Origin: Nitrosopumilales archaeon
GTDB taxonomy: Archaea; Thermoproteota; Nitrososphaeria; Nitrososphaerales; Nitrososphaeraceae
Length of the DNA: 9,538 nucleotides
Direction: 5' to 3'
Assembly (NCBI GenBank): GCA_009665115.1
Contig: WJXE01000055.1
Location: 1 to 9,538, forward strand
Positions 5,324 through 9,538 of the stretch are shown in pieces. Position 1 is the first letter of the stretch, and the number at the start of each line of letters is the position of its first letter. The position numbers were made by a program, and so were the translations under genes. Below the pieces are notes generated by a model. The model searched no databases. It had not been told where the DNA came from and was given only the letters and a program-made list of their open reading frames with translations.

Positions 5324-5773
5324 ATGGCACGCATCCATGCTCATACTCGAGGTAAGTCTCATTCAGTTCGCCCAACGTCCAAAAATGCACCGCCATGGCT
5401 CACGTCGAGTCCAGCGGAGCTCACTTCTATTGTTATTCAACTATCCAAAGAAGGCCTTACGCCCAGTGCGATCGGGACTCGGATGCGAGACGAATATGGT
5501 ATACCTCTTCTGAAGACGATTATCGATAAAACCATAACTGAAATAAGGAGTGAAAATGGAATCAAACAGGATATGCCAGAAGATTTACACCAACTGGTAC
5601 AGAAGGCTCTAGCGCTACAAAGACATTTGAGAACTCACAATACTGATCACAGAAACGTCCGCTCACTTGAATTGATCGAAGCCAAGATTCACAGGTTATC
5701 GAAATATTATAAGCGAAATGAGAAAATTCCTAAAGATTGGAAATACGCCTCGGTTATTGCCCAGCTCGAGTAA
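5324..5773 (+). CDS. rps15: ribosomal protein S15 (uS15)
   Basis: A small-subunit ribosomal protein that binds 16S rRNA in the central domain. The 149 residues match the long archaeal/eukaryotic form. The N-terminal extension (1-60) begins MARIHAHTRGKSHSVRP and includes PPWLTSSPAELTSIVIQLSKEGLTPSAIGTRMRDEYGIP (23-61). The S15 core has the hallmark HNTDHRNVRSLELIEAKIHRL (105-125), followed by SKYYKRNEKIPKDWKY (126-141), where the archaeal KYYKR and P-x-DW-KY pattern is complete. The start is fixed by the conserved MARIHAH opening and by the TATA-like box about 29 nt upstream. It heads an operon with the DHH enzyme 9 nt downstream, an order also known from other archaea. Confidence 0.97.
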   Translation: MARIHAHTRGKSHSVRPTSKNAPPWLTSSPAELTSIVIQLSKEGLTPSAIGTRMRDEYGIPLLKTIIDKTITEIRSENGIKQDMPEDLHQLVQKALALQRHLRTHNTDHRNVRSLELIEAKIHRLSKYYKRNEKIPKDWKYASVIAQLE

Positions 5774-5782
5774 GACCACACA

Positions 5783-7222
5783 ATGTACGGTAGAGGGCTT
5801 GAAGAAGCTGTAAAACCTTTTTGTGAAAAGATCAGATCTGTGGCAGAAGATGACAGCAATACTTGCATTATGACGCACCTTGATGCAGATGGCTTAATCT
5901 CTGCAAGTATCATTTCCATGACCTTATTGCGATTGGGTGCTAAGTGCGTAGTAAGGCCCATCTCTGATATGGTCCCTGCTGTCATAGAGCAAATGAAATC
6001 CGAAGCTCATGACTTTTACATAATATCTGACCTTGGCGCAGGCTTGGGCGCTGCGCTGAACGACGCACTTGGCGATAGATGGATAATCATTGACCACCAT
6101 CAGCTTCCTGACGAAGAGCTGACTGGGCCTTACTCAGCACAAATCCTAAACGCATTCAAATACAGCATCGACGGCGGATCGGAGATTTCTTCGGGCGGAT
6201 TAGCATATCTCCTTGCGAACCAGATTGAAAAAAGAAACTGGGACCTTTCACCCATTGCCGTCGTATCCGCAATATCGGATAACCAGGATCAAGGGGATAA
6301 GAAATCGCTTATCAGTATAAATTCAGAAATTATCAAGACAGCCGAGTCGCATGGACTAATTACGGTTGACTTAGATCTAATATTTACCGGGAGAGAAACG
6401 AAGCCCCTCCATGAAGCGCTAGCTTCTACCTCATTCCCTTATATTGATGGTATAACCTGGAACAGGGAAAATGCCTATGCTGTAATTAAGAATTCAGGAG
6501 TAAGGATGATGGAAAACGGCAGATGGCGAGTACTTGCAGAGATTCCGCAAGAGGAGAAAAGTATCATCCTAGACGCCATTGTAAAATTTGTTGCAGCTTC
6601 TTCAAAATATAAAACGGCGAACCTGACAGAAAACCTTGTAGGGTATACATATACACTTGTCAATGAGGATCTAAGAAGTCAATTACGCGACGCCAGGGAA
6701 TTTTCGACACTGCTAAATGCATGTGGAAGAACTGGAAGGGCAGGTATAGGTGTTGGAATCTGTATGGGTGACAGGTATGTCTGTCTGACTGAGGGGGAAC
6801 AAATTGCCAACAATTATAGAGCAATCCTTGCGAAGTCTATCTCTACGATTCTCAGTGAAAAGTGGCGCACAATTGACAATGGACGATCGATTTTTGTCAA
6901 CGCAGAGAATGTGCTGGCTGAGGAGATGCTTGGGGCTGTATCTTCCCTACTGAGCGGATCACCTACCCTTGGTGATCGAGTGCTTTTCGTGTGGACCGTT
7001 AGCAGGGACGGCATGCACAAATTTTCCTGTAGGAAATGCATAGGTTGCAAATCGGGATCGGATCTAGGTTTAGTTGTTAGAAATTGCGCGGAATCTGTTG
7101 GCGGAATAGGAGGCGGTCATAAGGCAGCTGCAGGATGTAAAGTCCCGTCTAGCAGACTGGAAGATTTTGTCTCTTGCGTAAGGAGGGCAATACTTGACTC
7201 CAAATTCACCAACTCCTCCTGA
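5783..7222 (+). CDS. RecJ-like DHH-family single-stranded DNA exonuclease (GAN-type)
   Basis: A 479-residue archaeal RecJ homologue of the DHH phosphoesterase superfamily, expected to be a metal-dependent exonuclease; the archaeal GAN members associate with the replisome. The metal-binding motifs are present: THLDADG (31-37; H32, D34, D36), ISDLGAG (81-87; D83), IIIDHHQLP (101-109; the DHH triad), and SAISDNQDQGD (162-172). The C-terminal DHHA1 part shows NACGRTGRAGIG (312-323) and the substrate-binding GGIGGGHKAAAGC (440-452). All catalytic positions I can place are kept, so it should be active. An unusual Cys cluster (C416, C419, C422, with C435 nearby) lies within the segment corresponding to the usual S-x-R stretch. 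It starts 9 nt after S15, and its last 29 nt overlap pcc1. Nucleotide or oligonucleotide substrates are possible alternatives. Confidence 0.9.
   Translation: MYGRGLEEAVKPFCEKIRSVAEDDSNTCIMTHLDADGLISASIISMTLLRLGAKCVVRPISDMVPAVIEQMKSEAHDFYIISDLGAGLGAALNDALGDRWIIIDHHQLPDEELTGPYSAQILNAFKYSIDGGSEISSGGLAYLLANQIEKRNWDLSPIAVVSAISDNQDQGDKKSLISINSEIIKTAESHGLITVDLDLIFTGRETKPLHEALASTSFPYIDGITWNRENAYAVIKNSGVRMMENGRWRVLAEIPQEEKSIILDAIVKFVAASSKYKTANLTENLVGYTYTLVNEDLRSQLRDAREFSTLLNACGRTGRAGIGVGICMGDRYVCLTEGEQIANNYRAILAKSISTILSEKWRTIDNGRSIFVNAENVLAEEMLGAVSSLLSGSPTLGDRVLFVWTVSRDGMHKFSCRKCIGCKSGSDLGLVVRNCAESVGGIGGGHKAAAGCKVPSSRLEDFVSCVRRAILDSKFTNSS
7182..7186 (+). promoter_or_regulatory. Shine-Dalgarno sequence deciding the TTG start of pcc1
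   Basis: GGAGG lies 7 nt before the TTG at 7194, inside the end of the upstream DHH gene. It is the only strong SD motif I saw before a gene in the window and supports the TTG, because the next in-frame ATG would remove the first beta strand. Confidence 0.6.
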
Positions 7223-7466
7223 AATATCCGCCTTTGTTCAAATAAGGTTCAAAAAAAAAAATGAAATGTATGCTGTACTAAGGTCATTAATAGCTGATAA
7301 CACTGACTTTCCTAATGGACTATCAATAGAAATGTCACCAAGGGACGATGATAATAATTTGCTTCTTTGTCTTTCCTGCAAGGTTGGCTTTGAAACATTA
7401 CTAAACACTATAAATGAACTATTAGAGCATATTTCGATAGCTCAAAAAGTGATCTCGCATGCTTGA
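7194..7466 (+). CDS. pcc1: KEOPS complex subunit Pcc1-like protein
   Basis: A small 90-residue protein with the size and alpha/beta pattern of Pcc1, the dimerising subunit of KEOPS, which makes the t6A modification at tRNA position 37. The pattern is strand EISAFVQIRF (10-19), helix NEMYAVLRSLIADN (23-36), strand LSIEMSPRD (43-51), strand NLLLCLSCKV (54-64), then a helix FETLLNTINELLEHISIAQKVI (66-87). Individual residues are poorly conserved in this family, so the call also rests on context: next to S15 and a RecJ-like gene, an association seen in other archaea, and before serS. TTG start at 7194 with a good SD; 29-nt overlap with the DHH gene and 8-nt overlap with serS. A run of eleven A (7251-7261) encodes the KKKN and is prone to slippage. 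Confidence 0.7.
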   Translation: MTPNSPTPPEISAFVQIRFKKKNEMYAVLRSLIADNTDFPNGLSIEMSPRDDDNNLLLCLSCKVGFETLLNTINELLEHISIAQKVISHA

Positions 7467-8736
7467 CCCGAAACTCTTGAAGGAAAATCCACAGCTTCTC
7501 AGAAGTATGTTAGAAAACCGAAAATTTGAATTTCCTCTAGACGATTTGATTGCGCTGGACAAAAGGCGCAGGGAGTTAACTGTTCAACTTGAGGAATTTA
7601 AACGCAGAAAAAATTTGCTAGCGCGTGCAATATCGAACAAGATAAAAGCTCATGAAGATTCAGCGTCAGAAAGAGAAGAGATGAAGGAAATCGGCACCAA
7701 ACTTTTGGAGACGGAGCAAGAAAAGAAAGTAGTAGACGCTAAGTTCAGAGCGTCAATGATGACTCTTCCTAATATTATAGATAAATCAGTTCCAATTGGG
7801 AGCGATGAAAAAGACAACGTGATTCTCAAATATCATGGTGCGATCCCGAATTTCGATTTTTTTCTCAAAGATCACGTTGATATAGCAAACTCGCTTGGAT
7901 TGCTTGATATAGAACGCGCCGCAAAGATAGCAGGTGCAAGGTTTTATTTTTTAAAAAATGAGCTAGTAAAGTTGAATCTGGCTTTGATTAACTTTGCGCT
8001 TGATTTTTTAGCTGAAAAAGGATACACTCTTGCGCAGCCTCCCTTCATGATAAGAAAAGAGGCAATGGAGGGAGCAGTGATACTTGCTGACTTTGAAGAT
8101 ATGATTTACAAAATCGAAAAGGATGATCTGTATATGATAGGGACATCCGAACATTCGATGGCTTCGATGCACATGAACGAGATCTTAGATGGAAAGGACT
8201 TACCTTTGCGCTATGCTAGCACTAGTCCTTGCTTCAGGAAAGAAGCTGGTGCACACGGAAAGGACACGAAGGGCATTTTCAGGGTACATCAATTTGAGAA
8301 AGTTGAACAATTTGTTTACTCGCGGCCTGAAGAATCAGAACTACAGCATGAACGAATGTTGGCAGTAACTGAGGAATTCTACGAGAAGCTCGGGATTCCT
8401 TATCGTACAGTCTTACTCTGTTCCGCAGATCTGGGCAAGACTTCGTCTAGAACATTCGATATTGAGGCATGGATGCCAAGTCAGAATGCATACAGAGAAA
8501 TCGTCTCATGCTCAAATTGCACAGATTTCCAAGCTCGCAGACTCGTCACAAGATTCAGGGATAAGATCAATGAACAAACCAGATTTGTTCATACTTTGAA
8601 CAGCACTCTCGTGGCTACGGAAAGAACCATGGCATGTATTATGGAAAATTACCAGACCTCAAATGGAACCGTCGAAGTTCCTGATGTGCTTCAACAATAC
8701 ATGGCAGGAATGAAGGAAATTAGCCGTAAACAGTGA
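7459..8736 (+). CDS. serS: seryl-tRNA synthetase
   Basis: A class II aminoacyl-tRNA synthetase that charges tRNA-Ser (and tRNA-Sec where present). The 425 residues have the usual layout. The N-terminal helical arm (about 1-105) is a charged coiled coil that contacts the tRNA long arm. The catalytic core follows with motif 1 around 160-200 (GARFYFLKNELVKLNLALI), the serine-recognition TSE (229-231), and motif 2 at 259-283 (FRKEAGAHGKDTKGIFRVHQFEK). Motif 3 covers about 379-411, with NSTLVATERTMACIMENYQ (381-399) and its catalytic arginine R389. The NST form instead of the bacterial NGSG is known from other archaeal SerRS. It is the common type, not the zinc-dependent methanogen form. ATG at 7459 overlaps the pcc1 stop by 8 nt, so it belongs to the same operon. 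Confidence 0.97.
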   Translation: MLDPKLLKENPQLLRSMLENRKFEFPLDDLIALDKRRRELTVQLEEFKRRKNLLARAISNKIKAHEDSASEREEMKEIGTKLLETEQEKKVVDAKFRASMMTLPNIIDKSVPIGSDEKDNVILKYHGAIPNFDFFLKDHVDIANSLGLLDIERAAKIAGARFYFLKNELVKLNLALINFALDFLAEKGYTLAQPPFMIRKEAMEGAVILADFEDMIYKIEKDDLYMIGTSEHSMASMHMNEILDGKDLPLRYASTSPCFRKEAGAHGKDTKGIFRVHQFEKVEQFVYSRPEESELQHERMLAVTEEFYEKLGIPYRTVLLCSADLGKTSSRTFDIEAWMPSQNAYREIVSCSNCTDFQARRLVTRFRDKINEQTRFVHTLNSTLVATERTMACIMENYQTSNGTVEVPDVLQQYMAGMKEISRKQ

Positions 8737-8823
8737 GTCTATGCGTTCCAGTTGAAGGATATACCCTCTCTAAAACTAAAGTAAGCTTGGGCTAATTATA
8801 GTCATTGAAGAGGCATCAATATC

Positions 8824-8847
8824 GAAAAAGAAAATGAAGGAAAAAAG
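8824..8847 (-). terminator. T-rich terminator of amoB
   Basis: On the - strand, starting 15 nt beyond the amoB stop, CCTTTTTTCC is followed by CATTTTC and TTTTTC tracts (8847-8824). This is a typical archaeal T-rich terminator, placed in the convergent gap with serS. Confidence 0.5.
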
Positions 8848-8862
8848 GAGTTGAGAGCTTTC

Positions 8863-9420
8863 TTAGATGACTTGCCACGGTCTTGTTGCGAAGGTTACAC
8901 CTAGTCCCGCACCGATCAGAACCACCTGATAGGCAACGTTACCCCACGGAACTGGTTTCAAGATGGCAGGACCTGTGACTTGAACAGTTTGTCCTGGTCC
9001 TAGACCTGGGCCTATGTGTTCAATGTTGAGCTGAGTGTGCACATGATATATTGCTGGCTCCAACGCTCGCACAGTGATTGAATATGGTATCGTTTGTTGT
9101 GGTTGAATTGTAAAGATGTTCCCCGGTGGATCCCTCGCTAGAAATTCCCATCTGTTGCCCGCATTTACGGAATCGCTGAACAATGATAACCAAGCTCTAA
9201 GCGGCGTGTTGACGAGGCTTTGAAGAGTACCTGTTACTGTAAGTGTATCACCGGTGTGGAGTGTCTGAGCGGAAAATGACTCATCTAGGATTCTAACAAA
9301 TCTACTCTGAAGCTGTGCCTGAACACCGTGCGCATGCGCCATTGGCATGTAAGCAAACCCAGTTGACAAAACAGTTAGTGCGGCTACGATCGTCACGGCT
9401 ATAGTCTGAGTCTTCATCAT
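8863..9420 (-). CDS. amoB: ammonia monooxygenase subunit B (archaeal AmoB)
   Basis: The copper-containing, mainly extracytoplasmic subunit of ammonia monooxygenase, which oxidises ammonia to hydroxylamine. The 185-residue length is typical for archaea, whose AmoB has one cupredoxin domain, against over 400 residues in bacteria. A signal peptide (1-30) ends in AHA, so the mature protein starts with His31, the position of the N-terminal copper-ligand histidine of PmoB. The second copper motif is YHVHTQL (125-131; H126, H128). Other family signatures are QAQLQSRFVRILDESFSAQTL (35-55), NAGNRWEFLARDPPGN (86-101) and IGPGLGPGQTVQVTGP (136-151). A C-terminal membrane helix spans about 159-180. Two ATGs are adjacent (9420, 9417). 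It is transcribed towards serS. No amoA or amoC is nearby within the window. Confidence 0.93.
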   Translation of the reverse strand: MMKTQTIAVTIVAALTVLSTGFAYMPMAHAHGVQAQLQSRFVRILDESFSAQTLHTGDTLTVTGTLQSLVNTPLRAWLSLFSDSVNAGNRWEFLARDPPGNIFTIQPQQTIPYSITVRALEPAIYHVHTQLNIEHIGPGLGPGQTVQVTGPAILKPVPWGNVAYQVVLIGAGLGVTFATRPWQVI

Positions 9421-9454
9421 GGTTTTATACTATGATACCAGATAAGGAAGAAAG

Positions 9455-9460
9455 ATATAT
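9455..9460. promoter_or_regulatory. palindromic TATA-like box upstream of amoB
   Basis: ATATAT is centred about 37 nt before the amoB ATG, giving a short leader of roughly ten bases. Its symmetry, and an ATG about 38 nt away on the + strand (9496), would allow transcription in both directions. Confidence 0.4.
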
Positions 9461-9495
9461 GCTTTGCTGTAGTCGAAATAGTTTAAGTCGAGCAG

Positions 9496-9538
9496 ATGAA
9501 CTTCGAATTCCACCCAAATGCAACACACATTTCAGGAT
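9496..9538 (+). CDS. possible start of a protein gene cut by the window end
   Basis: An open frame begins with ATG at 9496 and runs to the edge, encoding MNFEFHPNATHISG. It is divergent from amoB and a TATA-like box lies about 38 nt upstream. Only 14 codons are visible, so no family can be named and it may be chance. Confidence 0.25.
   Translation, partial: MNFEFHPNATHISG

Noticed and set aside
9498..9520. TTCGAATTCC, similar to a tRNA T-loop
   Set aside because: The flanking bases do not form a T stem and no acceptor or anticodon stems are present.

Overview
The window looks like the chromosome of an ammonia-oxidising archaeon (Thaumarchaeota/Nitrososphaerota). The strongest evidence is a short archaeal-type AmoB at the right end. 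Archaeal-only information-processing genes support this: eS1, archaeal S15, RNase P proteins Rpp30 and Pop5, a KEOPS Pcc1 subunit and an archaeal RecJ-like DHH enzyme. Most transcription units start with a TATA-like box about 25-31 nt before the start codon and lack a Shine-Dalgarno sequence, the pattern of leaderless archaeal mRNAs. No amoA or amoC is present, and the moderate-to-low GC fits a soil-type (Nitrososphaerales-like) lineage in which amoB is detached from amoA/amoC. The lineage assignment is inference.

Left part (1-1700): three unrecognised genes, namely a one-helix mini-membrane protein, a PH/GRAM-like protein, and a convergent aromatic-rich protein of 159 residues. Next (1714-3730) is a + strand RNA-processing and translation cluster: eS1, a COG1325-type exosome-associated RNA-binding protein, and RNase P proteins Rpp30 and Pop5. 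The last three are tightly packed or overlapping.

Positions 3731-4343 form a 613-bp convergent spacer without a convincing gene. It is unusually rich in complementary segments and is the best place for an undescribed structured RNA. Two small - strand membrane-protein genes follow (4344-4631 and 4838-5182), each with its own TATA box and downstream T-tract. They are candidates for the accessory AMO subunits known in archaea (AmoX/AmoY/AmoZ group).

Divergent from these is a + strand operon (5324-8736): S15, RecJ-like DHH exonuclease, Pcc1 and seryl-tRNA synthetase, with spacers of 9 nt or less or overlaps. Convergent to serS lies amoB (8863-9420, -), with a palindromic TATA box upstream that could also drive a + strand ORF cut by the window end. 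The translation/tRNA island is thus flanked on both sides by - strand genes known or suspected to encode ammonia monooxygenase subunits.

I found no mobile element, CRISPR array, tRNA or rRNA.
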